This document shows positions 50,989 through 62,574 of a stretch of DNA of 64,000 bases, piece by piece. The position numbers were made by a program, and so were the translations under genes. The notes below the pieces were generated by a model, which ran no database searches, was not told the DNA's origin, and saw nothing but the letters and a program-made list of their open reading frames with translations. Each line of letters begins with the position of its first letter. Within the stretch, counting starts at the first letter, position 1. Source of the stretch: Latrodectus hesperus (Eukaryota; Arthropoda; Arachnida; Araneae; Theridiidae); NCBI GenBank assembly GCA_037975125.1, contig CM075854.1, forward strand, positions 63,676,571 to 63,740,570, given 5' to 3'.

Positions 50989-52015
50989 AATGGGTTTCTT
51001 GAACGATTTCATTTTTACTGAAAGAATGAAAACGTTATAAAAATATTGTTTTTATAGCTAGTTTTATCTTTTTTTTTTTGCAATGTTTTTTTCTCTCGTC
51101 TCGAAAAACTATTTTAAATAATTTTTGTTACATTTTTCATAGTGTTGCCAAATAGATTTTTTTTATTTATAATCGTTTGCGAATAAAATTTAATATTTTT
51201 TTAAAATTAGAAATGGTTGCATGATAAATAAAATATTGTGTGCCAGATATATAATTAATTGTAGATGTTAAAGTTTTATCAGAGAAAATGCTTAGAATTT
51301 GTTTGTATAAAAATAATCATTGAAAAAGTAATGAAATATATAAAAAATTACAAATTAAATCTACTTCACTAATTATTACCAGATTAAAATATTCATATAC
51401 ACTATTAAAAAAACAACTAAAAACATGTTAACTTTATATAGCGTGTGTGGAAATGTTACGAAAGAATTTTTTAATAAAAGAATTTCTGTAAAAATTGATT
51501 GCACATCATGTATACTCTTATTTATAAAAAAAATATAAATATATTTCATTATTTACAATTTTGTATGCCTTTCGATATAAAAACACGTGATGATTTCAGA
51601 GTAAAACTCAGTATGATTCAGTGCTGTTTCCAAAAAACGATATTTTCAGCACAATTTTTTGAAAAAGGATCCTTTTGCGGAGGATAAAAAGTAGCTAGTG
51701 AAAAAAGGAACCATCCATTTTTAGCAGAAAAAAATTTGGTGTAAGTATTTCATTTTCACACCTTGTCCACCGATTTCAGGGGAACTGCCAGACAAATAGT
51801 GGCAGAATGAGGAGGTAGCTGCCGCTATGTGAGCCCCACCATTTGTTTTACTTTACTTTTTTATTTTCTTATTTCCTTTTCCCTCTTGCGACCCTCTGTC
51901 AAAAGAGAACGACGACCTTCGTTAGACGAAGAGGGTAAAAGAAAGGAACAGCGCTTTTATAGTTTTTATCATTGCGTCTTTTTGTTCGTAGAGAATTTGG
52001 GTCTCACTCTTCATC
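50987..52015. other. Noncoding DNA, less AT-rich at the end
   Basis: 51740-52010 has more balanced composition and a 64-codon plus frame beginning at a GTG (51829). That frame starts with a hydrophobic stretch but lacks an ATG and any domain, so it is not called. Confidence 0.45.
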
Positions 52016-52190
52016 TGTTTTAGTATCTTCCGAGTGTAAAATAATATTTTTTAAAAATATATCAGTACTGTATTACACGAATAGCAAAATTTTACAGAGA
52101 CATGTTTTAGTATCTTCCGAGTGTAAAATAATATTTTTTAAAAAATATATCAGTACTGTATTACACGAATAGCAAAATTTTACAGAGACA
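52016..52190. repeat. Tandem duplication, 87- and 88-bp units
   Basis: The segment from tgttttagtatcttccgag to tttacagagaca is present twice head to tail (52016-52102, 52103-52190). I see one difference, an extra A in the A run of the second copy. Such near-identity in AT-rich neutral DNA means a recent duplication, or an assembly artefact. Confidence 0.95.
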
Positions 52191-52604
52191 ATGATTGTAA
52201 TAAAAGAAAAAGTAGTAAAAAAATGTGAAAAAATGACGAAATTTAAAAATTTGTATAGTCAGAAGGAACTAAGATTAATACGAATATTTAGTCATAAGTA
52301 GATTTTATGAGTATGAATGAACGAAGAAATTTTATGCACTGTTGCCAAAATTTCATTAAAATTATTTTTGAAGTAAAATTTGTAATTTAATTCTTATATG
52401 TTCGCTTCTTTATTTTTCTAATCAACTGAAATAAGACAAAGTTATTGTAATTATCAAATTAGTCTAAATAAATGGAAGCAATGTTTGCCTTGATAAATGC
52501 AGTACGTTTATGGTTGCCCTTTTATGACCATCCGAAGTCTAGTTTCAAGGCGAATGGATGTGTATTTTATATTAGTTATGAATTCATCGCTAGTAGCTAC
52601 CCCG

Positions 52605-52800
52605 CCAAATAAGGGGGACCGATATAAGCCTTGTAGCGTAGCACTCTTCATGGAGATAAGTCCCGGGTTCGATTCCAGCTTCTGTTGAACAAAAGAAGAT
52701 GGGTGTTGCGCTTCTCTTTTACATGGATATTTAACATTGTGGGTGCTTGTGATTTTTCCTTTTTTCATTCTTGTGACTCATGAATAGGCCCACTATCTAG
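52605..52800 (+). repeat. tRNA-derived SINE, probable
   Basis: A-box-like taagccttgtagcgtagc (from 52625) and a good B box ggttcgattcc (52666-52676), 41 bases apart. The 3' part (gatgggtgttgcgcttctctttt) loosely recalls the 'gatgt...ttctctct' segment of the other SINEs here. The minus open frame over this interval is not a gene. The right end is uncertain. Confidence 0.6.
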
Positions 52801-53085
52801 GAAAAGTCCTTTCAAAGAAGCAATTAGGTTGTGGATATTAAAAATGATTTACAATAATCATTGGAAGTTGGGCTATCCACTATGTGGTGTAAAAGAGATG
52901 AAGTCATCACCTGAGCTGGCATCGTTCTCTACGATTTTCTACAATTCAACCGCTTACGGGTCATTTGAGCATGACAATCTTTAATGGAGTTAGAAATAAA
53001 TTCTGCTGCCGAGGGATACGAGTAACGCGTAACACTGTAGAACTATCAGGATTCGTTTTTTCTCATATAGTTGCCTTTTCATTCT
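52801..53085. other. Less AT-rich noncoding stretch
   Basis: Possibly the 3' continuation of the SINE or unrelated. The motif agcatgacaatct (near 52967) also occurs near 5302. No gene. Confidence 0.35.
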
Positions 53086-53231
53086 ATGAAACTGTACATT
53101 CTATGAAAATGAACAATATGTAATATGTAATAAGAGCTTGTAATAATGTGTAATAAGAGTGTTTCATTCGATGAAAATGAACAATAACGGTCATTCAACA
53201 ATGAAAATAAACGTTATTGTTCATTGTTGAA
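53086..53231. repeat. Nested direct and inverted repeat block
   Basis: The motif cattcNatgaaa recurs three times. aatgaacaataacg (53176-53189) has its exact reverse complement at 53212-53225, and a second inverted pair, ttcaacaatgaa (53194-53205) with ttcattgttgaa (53220-53231), overlaps it. taatgtgtaataagag-like direct repeats fill the left half. Confidence 0.75.
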
Positions 53232-56200
53232 CTAAGTATGAAATAAATAAGCGAAAAATTTTTAGTATACTTTTTGTAAAATTTATTAACTTGCTTTTAA
53301 AAATGTTCTTTAAAATATAATTTCGAAATAATGGAATTTCATATTTTACTTAATTATAAGACAATCTCTGTAATTCCAAATACTATATTTTCTAAATTAC
53401 TTTTTGTCTTATAGTAGAATTACAGATAAAATGCATATAGCAGATTTATTTTGAGTATATTTTTTGAGCTTCAAAATTTTTGTGATTCTTCTCAATTCTT
53501 TTTATTTAATATTCATTTTTAAAATCAGTGATTTGCTAATGTTGCTTTCTTTTAAAAACTGTAATGATAAGATAATCGGGTAATTTAGTAGGAATTAATG
53601 ATTGTATCGTCATATTATGCCATACACACACACAAGAATACTTATCTTAATTACAACGCACTACATTCATTTGCAAAAACACTGTTGATGTGTAAGGATT
53701 TACTGTAAGGAAATTGATATAAATGGAATGTGTAAGAAATTTTTGACAACTATTATTTTTTACTTTTGTAATTTAGGTTGAAACTAAATGTTATTTCAAA
53801 ATATACACACACATGTTCAGCAATAAAAAAGGAAAAAAAATGAATATTTATTAATTTAATTTTAAATAACTTTGGTGATTTGACTTCTCTTTTCAACATA
53901 AAAATTAATATAACGTGAAATAATAGTACATGAAAAAAATAAACGACTCTAGTAAATTATATAAAATCGCATCTGTCTGTGAATAAAAGAATTCACATAT
54001 CCTGTTTAGTGCAAGAATTTTAGTTCTTTGTTCCTCTTAAATTACATTTTTATGCAAATCTCATTTGATTCTGATATGAGTTCATTGTGTATTCTGAAAT
54101 GAATGTTCCCTTATAAAAATCTATGTTTATTACTAGAGAATATTAAGGTCATAAAAAAATTTAAAAATTAGTAAAATTTCTTAAATTAATTGTACTTTTC
54201 TAAGTGAAATGTAATTGTGAATTTTGAAGTAAATTCTGATTTTTACTATTTGATCGGTTTGCGTTGGTATCTATGAAGTAATTTTCCTGTATTTTTTTTA
54301 TTATTTTAGTGTTATTTTTGTAGCTTAATATCTGGAATCTCTGACTGTCGAAACATCAGTCGAATTATAAAAATGGGAATAATAGCAGAGAAAAAAAGTC
54401 AACAAATTTTAATACATATTTTTATAATTTGAGATTGAAATTTAATTAAGTTTGAGATTTTTCTCCTTTTCAAGAAAAAATCTAAACGAGAATACTAATT
54501 CCTTTTTATATAAGGATCAGCACTGTAGAATGTTGATTTATAAATCATGTGTTTAGTGTATTTTAGAAAGTAGTCCTTTAAAATTTTAAGGAGCATTTTT
54601 ATGGAATTTCTTTGGAGTCTCACATTTCAAATGAATTAGTTTTTTTTTTTTTATCAAATCCTTTGCTAACTCATTGAAACTAATATATTGGACGAATAAA
54701 ACAATAAATTAATTATCACGAGTAAAAGTTTTTTTTTCCCGAAAGGTTTATCTGATTCTGTTCATCACAAGAAATCTCAAAACATCATAACTTGGTATCA
54801 GAAGTGTCATGTCTGCGTAAGGCAGCGTTAAAGTTACGCTCATGGCATGTGCCTATTTGGAGGACATTCTAAATACAGTATTTGCTGGTGACAAAATGTT
54901 CGGAAAATCCCAAGAAACGCACTTATTTAGGAGCAAACTATTCATCACATGGTGCTCAAATTTGTCTGTTTGAAATAGATGGCGCTTCAGTTATGTGATG
55001 AACATCACGGATATATAACTAATATTATATAAACTAGTTTTACCAAAAATATCAGCTAAGGATTATACATCCATATAGTTATGAACTGTAAATAAGAATT
55101 ATTATAAATGTGTTTCAAATCGTGTATAAAAATAATTTTTAATGGAATTTAAGAAATAAAGTGTGTTTTGCAAGTTTCTGTATCCTTTCAACTCGCAAAC
55201 GTGATATTAAGGCCGGCTATTTGAAATTTAAATATTATTCTTTTCCTACATCTTGATGAAAATGTAAGAAGTACTGTTATCAAAAATCACGTACTTATTA
55301 AAGAATAATCGCGCGTGAGTAGATGTAGGCGTGATGTACTCTTCACAGTAAATTACCCAATTCGGTTTGAATATGTTATCTTTTATAGGTCTATAAAAAC
55401 GTAAACAAGTGTTTTATCTCTTTGGAGAAAACTGAATTCTAAATTGGTTACACGGTATATTGACTAAAAAAATAATATTTTTCTCCGAAATAGCTTTTTT
55501 AGTTAATAATATCTTTAAAAAATATACTGAAATACTTCTCTGTAGAATTCTAATTGCTTTTCTATAGAATTGTAAGTCGTATATGAGTTAAATCTATTGG
55601 TTATGAAAGGAACTACATTTTATATTTTGAAATCAAATAATTGTGGAAACAGTTTTTATTTGGTTGCATGACTTGCTTAATAATAATTAACAGTTTAAAA
55701 ACAATTTGTATGGACACAGAATGTGTGTACTCTTTACCAGATCATTCATCATTGGCCATGAAAGTTAATTTAAATATTTAGAATTTTTTGTTCTATACAC
55801 ACTACAGAAGAATATTAACGATATGAATCCATGTACTGCTCTCTCTCTCTCTGCCAAATATTAAAAATGTTTCAGATGGATAACAAGAATTTGAATCTTT
55901 GGTAATACATGGAAATGAAAAAGCAATTTTTTTCCGTTAATATATATATATATGTGTATGAAAGAAGTAAGCATTCACTGTAAATTTAAGTAGCTTATTT
56001 CTTTTGGAAAAAATAAATCTTTGGAAAGATTTTGAAAAAGGATAAAAAAAAAAGAATTAAGTGATCAATTTTTTGATTGGATAAGAGTGGTATTGATATG
56101 CACATGGGGTGAAACATAACAATGTTTTCAATGGTACTGCGTATAGAAATACTTCCTATTAAATTTCCTTATAGTTTTTTCTGATATAGTTCTGCCATCC

Positions 56201-56297
56201 CTTCAGAAACCAAAGCTAAAAGCCAAGCTAATCACTTATTTATTTTTCGGTAAACTAATGGTAAAATAAATGAAATAATGTATGATGTATGCCTAAG

Positions 56298-56300
<3 letters not shown>
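53232..56300. other. AT-rich noncoding DNA
   Basis: No gene. A less AT-rich stretch at 54780-54995 has no usable frame. A short (CT)n lies at about 55839-55852. Confidence 0.55.

Positions 56301-56356
<56 letters not shown>
56301..56356. repeat. (TA)n microsatellite
   Basis: 28 uninterrupted TA units. Confidence 0.98.
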
Positions 56357-56358
<2 letters not shown>

Positions 56359-58029
56359 CAATTTATTTTTAATATTGATTTATGCCAAACATTTTCCATG
56401 TACAGTTGACAAACCAATATACATGTACAGTTAATGATATTTACTATTCTATAGCTCTCTCTCTCTCTGTATATATAAATTAGTTTGTGTCTAGATTTAT
56501 CAATCAATCAATCAATTACTGCTATTCGTCAAAAAAATTTTTTTTGTTAACTTTGAACGTGTTTGCTAAAATACTGTAAAGTATAAAAATTTCTTTCATT
56601 CATTGATCTTGGTACAATATTCAGTCCAAGTAAGGACTGAAATTTTGCATTTTTACTTATCAAACTTTTAAATTCTGAAAAAAAGATAATAAAACCCGAA
56701 AAGATTCCCAAATTACTGATTTTGTGAATGAATTTGAATAGATTTAACTAATCACACTATTGCAAATAGTCTAACCTTTATCTAGTTCTGAATGTAAATT
56801 GTAAAATCTTTGTATGTATAAGTTTATTTCAAATAACAATTTCTTGTTCAAAACAATTTTCTTAAAATTATAGCTGTGCAAATATTCCAAACAAAATGAG
56901 AAACATTAATTTCGTTTAATTTTCTGTTACAAGCTTCCTGAAGATTTACTAATATTTACCACCTTATCTAACAAGACTAACTAAGATCCGTATCTAATAA
57001 GACAAGACTAATATCTTTATTAGGAATAAACCCCAAATTAGTTTCCTACAAGAAGAAAAAAAAACCATTACATTTCCTTAATAGCACTAACGATGAATAA
57101 ATACGGTTAATCCGTACTTTGAATCACTTATCACTCGTCAGGGAAGAAAGAAAAATAACTTGGCATAAAAGATATTGACCCTTTGCTGCCTGCTATTTAA
57201 AATTCTTTGCAGCTAAGCAGTTCATCCTCCTATTCTTCATCATGTCCATAGATTCACCTCTTTAATCGCATTTTTAACCCTTCAGCCACGGGATAAAACA
57301 GTGAAGGTATTGTTTTCGAGCCACCACGCCGTTTTCTTAGAAAAAGAAAACAATTCCTTTTAAATTCTTTCTTAATTTTCTTTCACTATTTTCGGAAGGA
57401 GAAAGATTACGCAGTTCTGGGTACCATACGCATGCAAATCACGTTTAAATTAATAGGGATGTGGTGAATCCTCTGAGGTGCGTGCCGAAAAGATGTTATT
57501 CTAAGGGGGATCAGAGGTCTGGTGCTTGATGAGAAGGTCCCCTGGTGCGATTTTATCTTTACACCTTCTGAAAGTCGGTTCTGTGATAGGAAAAAAATAA
57601 TAAAAGTATCGTTCAATTCACTTATAAAATACAAGATTTATTTACTAGGCCGTCTAGGAGTAATTTCCCGTTTTCCACAAAAATTATTTCTTTGCTTTCT
57701 TGCTTTCCAAATCCATGAAATCCCATCGATTTCAACATGTGAAGTCTTTCATTCGGATAAATTGTCAAAAATGTGAAAGTATGTAAAAGTTTATAGTTCA
57801 TCTAGTATTTCATGCTTTATAGCCATTGATCTTGTTATATAGTTTATATTAAATTTCGGAATAGTCTTAGAACAGCAAAATATAATTTTAGCTTACGTAT
57901 AATTATATTGTGAAAAATTTGAGTCTTTATTTAAAATCTTTTACCTTTATTATTAACTTTATCTTGTAGCTTTATTGAATTTTAGAAACATTACTTTCAT
58001 TTCATAAGTTCGCAGTTCCACTCCCATCT

Positions 58030-58031
<2 letters not shown>
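56357..58031. other. Noncoding DNA with small repeats
   Basis: Contains (CT)n at about 56455-56468 and (CAAT)4 at 56501-56516. The stretch 57240-57560 is less AT-rich. At 57490-57570, ggtctggtgcttgatgag... and ...ggtgcgatttt weakly resemble SINE A and B boxes. Overlapping 75- and 84-codon frames on opposite strands have no recognisable domain. Confidence 0.45.

Positions 58032-58084
<53 letters not shown>
58032..58084. repeat. (TA)n microsatellite
   Basis: Uninterrupted alternating TA. Confidence 0.98.
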
Positions 58085-58088
<4 letters not shown>

Positions 58089-58338
58089 CACAGGATCATA
58101 AACCACAGATTTGTTTTAAACCTTATTTTTCTAAAATGTAATTTTAAAATGGCAGCTCGACAAACCATTCATGGAAAAATTAGTTCTAACTCAATTTTTC
58201 TATGATTATGACTAACAAATAAAATCGCTGCTTTTTTGTAAATCAAACCCTGTATTTGAAACAACTCATATCGAATCTGAATAGTTTTTTTAAAATTTGG
58301 TGTCGGGGGTTTTTACTTAAAAACAATACATTTTCATT
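58085..58338. other. AT-rich noncoding DNA
   Basis: Nothing recognisable. Confidence 0.6.
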
Positions 58339-58349
58339 AAAAGGTCAAT

Positions 58350-58628
58350 AGCCAACCAACTTGTCTAGTGGTCAGCGTGCCTGACTACGGATAAGGAGGT
58401 CCTGGGTTCGAATCACGGTGCGGGCATGGATGTACTTTCTCTATCTATCCTGTCTTTGTTCTTTCCTTGTATGAAGGAGGTGTGAATGGTTGCCTACCCT
58501 ATAAACGGGTCCCTATGGCATGTGTGTACAAGAGGAAGTCGGACTCCACACAAAAATATAGTTCAGTTGGAAAAGTGGAGCAGCGCACCCCATATTGCCA
58601 GCCTAGTTGGCACACGACAATGAATGTG
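58350..58628 (+). repeat. Complete tRNA-derived SINE
   Basis: The element is bounded by a perfect 11-bp target-site duplication, aaaaggtcaat, at 58339-58349 and 58629-58639. The head has an A box (tgtctagtggtcagcg, from 58363) and a B box (ggttcgaatc, 58405-58414) with tRNA-like spacing. The body continues with gcgggcatggatgt, a pyrimidine-rich stretch and ccctataaacggg, as in the minus-strand copy at 615-889. It has no protein-coding role: SINEs move by LINE-encoded reverse transcription from a pol III transcript. The 62-codon frame inside it is not a gene. No obvious poly-A tail is seen; the 3' end reads acgacaatgaatgtg. Confidence 0.9.
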
Positions 58629-58639
58629 AAAAGGTCAAT

Positions 58640-58881
58640 CAATTCCTTTTATTGAGAATCAGTTACTTGGCTGTATAATTCTTTTTTTTCTTCTAGCTTA
58701 TTCTTCAAACTACTTGATATAATCAGCGATGATGCATAATATTATAACTTTATTAAGTATTTTAAAGTTTTAATTTTTTTTTCAAAAGTTGATTTTTAAC
58801 TGTATTAGATTCAATATGCTTAAAACTGCTTTTTGTTTTATTAGTATGTACTTATTTTACTGAAAACAATATTTTTCATAA
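58640..58881. other. AT-rich noncoding DNA
   Basis: Nothing recognisable between the SINE and the open frames that follow. Confidence 0.6.
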
Positions 58882-59540
58882 TTATTGAGTTAAACATATT
58901 TTTACTAGGAAAAAATTTACTAGTAAATACTTACTAGTAATTATGCAAAAATAAATAAGGCGCTTGTTTCGATGATAACAAAATCCTGTGTGTGACTCAA
59001 ATCTCATGCTTTTATCTTGAAAAATGAATGGTTCTAAACTGCGGAAGAAAACTTTACCAAAATATGAATATTGCGGGTAGTGAAGTTTCCTTTGAAATTC
59101 TGGAACTCGCGAAAGCAAATACACGTGGGAAGAGTAACCATCATTATAAAGCTTATTTATATTTATTCTAGGGACCAGTGATATGCATTTAAGTGGTACA
59201 AACACCCCGTTTTGATTTCTCAAAATTCTTCGGCGAATAAATGAGAAAGAGTTGTTCTTGGACAAACAAACAGTGCTTTTGGATCTGGAAAAGAAAAATG
59301 ATCTGAGATAAACAGGAACACGTTCGACTGAGTGATAATAAACATTAGGCTGCCTTTCAGTACAGGCCTCACGTGCCGTTTTGTAGGGGATGTCGACAAG
59401 CGATCGAAATCTTCTAATGAGGGGGTTTGGAGAAAGTTGTATTGCGAGAGGTTGTATTCAGCCAACAACTGGTCCGGAAAGGTTGACGCCTTATCGTTTC
59501 CCTCGTGACCTTTAAGGTACCGAAATTATATTTCATGGTT
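58882..59540 (-). other. Two overlapping unidentified open frames
   Basis: The minus strand is open first from about 59530 to 59220 (the ATG-less part reads YLKGHEGNDKASTF before LLAEYNLSQYNF) and then, in another frame, from 59265 to 58882 (127 codons, beginning MSKNNSFSFIRRR). The first frame has a mixed, protein-like composition up to about SPTKRHVRPVLKG, then turns hydrophobic. I recognise no family, no signal peptide and no catalytic motif. Local composition is less AT-rich, which by itself lengthens open frames. An acceptor-like cattttccttttccag-type stretch lies within on the minus strand near 59285. It could be an old coding exon, transposon debris or chance. Confidence 0.2.
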
Positions 59541-62529
59541 TTTCTTCCACTCTTATTGTTTTCTTTTGCTTATATTTAGAATCATTCAACTGACGAATGT
59601 GTATCTTTACATTGCAGGGTGCCTGTTCTTTTAATTAGGCTTTTCAGTTATCCGTCCACGAAATACGCGTACATTATTGCTCTTGTCATCATTTATTTGT
59701 GATATATCCTTTATAATATAAGCATTACAAATTATTTCTGTCTTTTAATAGTAAATTATTTTATTAATGGTTGTTATAGGATTACACAGAGTGGACTGTA
59801 TTTCTTAACTTGTGCATTATTTTGAATGGTTTTAACTCGAAACAATATTAAGGAATATTATAAAAAATGAATTAGTATTTAAAAAAAGATGTGAAGAAAT
59901 TTTAATTTTTAAATTATATGACACTTAAGTATCAAATAATGTAACTATCATTTTTTCCTTTACAAATGCAGCTAAAATTGAAGTTTCTTAAAAGTAAAGA
60001 ATATATGTATATATACTTTAATTTAAACAAAATTAAAGAAAATGCTTGCTTCTTTTAAGAAATTCTTTTCAAGTTTGTTATATGTGTTTACATGTATTAA
60101 CATGAAAAATGATTTATTGAAAGCATTCCTCATCCCTAATTTTAAGCACTTGAGTCTTGAAATGAAAAGCATTTCAAAATATCGACATGATTTAAGAATA
60201 CCATCAAAATAGCTGTTTAAAAACTAGAATAGTTTCAGCTACATTTCAAAATATTCCTGAATGTACGAGACAAAATATATTCTTTCTTATACAAATTGAA
60301 GACTTGTCGTGTGATCAAAAAGGAAAAATGAAAACCTTCTTCTAAAATAGACTGGAAACTTTTTGCCAAAGTGATTTCCACTTGCATTTTAAAAGGGGAA
60401 ACTATCAAGAAAACCTCTTAGCTTTTATATTCTCCCCCTAGCAAACAATGGATGTTCTTTAAATTGAATGTAATAGTAAAAAAGAAACTTACAAAACAAA
60501 CTTTTTTAGAAATTTAAAATGAAAGAAATATTATAATAATTTATCATTTTTTTAAATACGTCACAAACTGTGTTCTAGATGGAAGAAAAGTGCACGCTTT
60601 TGTTGATTCAAATCCAGTTTGTAGTAGATAATGTGATATTTATATAAAGCTGTGAACGTATGGACATTTTTGTCATTGGCGGTGATTTGATGATATAATA
60701 AAAACTTTTCATTTGCATAAAAAAGACAAAAAATTTATACCTTTTTAAACGAAAATGCTTAAAATTGTTTTAATGTATTAAATAATTTTCTTTTAAGCAT
60801 TTTTCAAAATTCTTAAAAAATTTACCACATTTTTTTAATATATGCGTCAATTTGAAGTTAGTGGTATATTTTGAAAATAAAGTGCAAGTTTTTCTATAAC
60901 ATAATATCGTTTACTATAGATAGTTGAATAATAATTTGTAGATATATTTATGCTGCAATAAATTTTGCTTGCACTTTAACTTTCGAACAAACGCGATAAA
61001 GTTAATTGAATACATTTTATTAGAAACAATTATTTGCAATTTTTTGATTACATTTGTTGTAATTTATAGTGAACGTATGTTATAAAAATCGCACGAGACT
61101 TTGTTGTGTCATGCAAAAAAAGAATATATGGCCATCTTTTAGTTTTTCTTTCCGCCGGAACAAAGATACTTAAAATGAAAGAAATACAATACAGGAGAAA
61201 ATTTTCCTCGTCTGTGGGTGTAAAACCAGAAGCTTGTTTGTTAAGGTTCTTCGGGGATAAACTGGTGTTCTTGAGCACTTCTAAAGTATCCTAGAGAGCT
61301 TTAGACTGGAGGATGTTTTTATTCCAGCCGTACTTGAAAAGTTGTTCTGTATCATAATACCAACCAGGTGGTCCGTACGTGTGGGCGAGATTAGATCTTA
61401 AAGAACATGATAAAAAGGTTGAAACAAGCGGGACAAAGAAACGGCAATGCATTATCTTTGTTCTTGGATTTAGAGAGCTGGAAAATATTGGAAGAAGTAT
61501 TCTCTTCTTTTAGTTAGAAAACAAAATTTCTTACAAATGTATTTCCATCAATTGTTATGGCTGCATATTTTCTGTAAGTAACATTGTTATAATTGCCATA
61601 GTTGTCAAGTGAATGATTAATGCAAATTTAATTGAAAGTTTATTGATTACTATTGTTGATTAGAATTATTGATTACAATAGAATAACGACAAAATAAAAA
61701 TAAAAACATTCGGAAATTTACTACTATTAATAAAATCGAATCTATTTTACTTTATTTTGTTTACATATAATGCGTTACTTAATAAGTATTGCTATTCAAT
61801 CTATAATACAAGAATATTTTTAACATTATATTTACACACTACAAAAATATTACTTAACATTGCTAAAAAAGTAGAAATCGTGTTAAAAAATTAGAATTAC
61901 ATTTCTTAAAAGCATACTTTTCAATATAAAATTGTTTCCTGATAAAAAAAATTGATTTGACAAAAATATTTTCCAATATTCTTAGAAAATGCTTGAGATT
62001 CACGACTTTTCCAGGTAACAATATTAAAAAAAAAGTTTGATTTTCTTTGCATAAAAATGATTTACTCTCTATTATTTGCAATTTGAAAACACGGAAGTGG
62101 TTTTGAATAAAGACTCTAAATCAAAATAAGTATGTCATATTTAAAAATAGAATTTATGAAAAATCTGATGTGTGAGTGAGTTCAATCAGATTATTGAAAG
62201 AAATTAATTTTCTTGGAAAAAGAAGATATGAACAGTGCTTAACTTCCATATGACCTTTACACTCGTTCATGTAAGGAATGTAAAGGTTATTCTTACATTA
62301 CACTTTTCAACTTTGTAAATAAAGTTAAGTAATATGTGACTAAATATGCATTTGCAAAAAAATGGAAAAAAATTAATATTTTAATCATGTGATCTAGCCG
62401 ACTGTAAATTTTAGATTTATTACAATATTTTGCTGCAAATCTTTTTGCAGAATTTTTGTATAATATCCAGAATATAAATTAACGAAAATTCCTGAATGTG
62501 AATGTAGTATAAAAGTTTATAAAATTTTA
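59541..62529. other. AT-rich noncoding DNA
   Basis: 61090-61470 is less AT-rich and has overlapping 62- and 76-codon frames on opposite strands without recognisable domains. The rest shows no gene or large repeat. Confidence 0.55.
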
Positions 62530-62574
62530 TAAAATAGTGAGAACATTTTACATAAAAATGTTCTCACTATTTTA
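62530..62574. repeat. Perfect hairpin, 20-bp arms, 5-base loop
   Basis: The left arm taaaatagtgagaacatttt (62530-62549) is exactly reverse-complemented at 62555-62574, with the loop acata between. No transposon is recognisable at either end. Confidence 0.92.

Noticed and set aside
51829..52023. 64-codon frame with a hydrophobic N-terminal stretch resembling a signal peptide
   Set aside because: It begins at GTG and not ATG, has no domain, and its end runs into the tandem duplication.
54793..54802. tggtatcaga, resembling the tRNA primer-binding site of copia-type retrotransposons
   Set aside because: Only ten bases, with no long terminal repeat or retroelement coding sequence around it.
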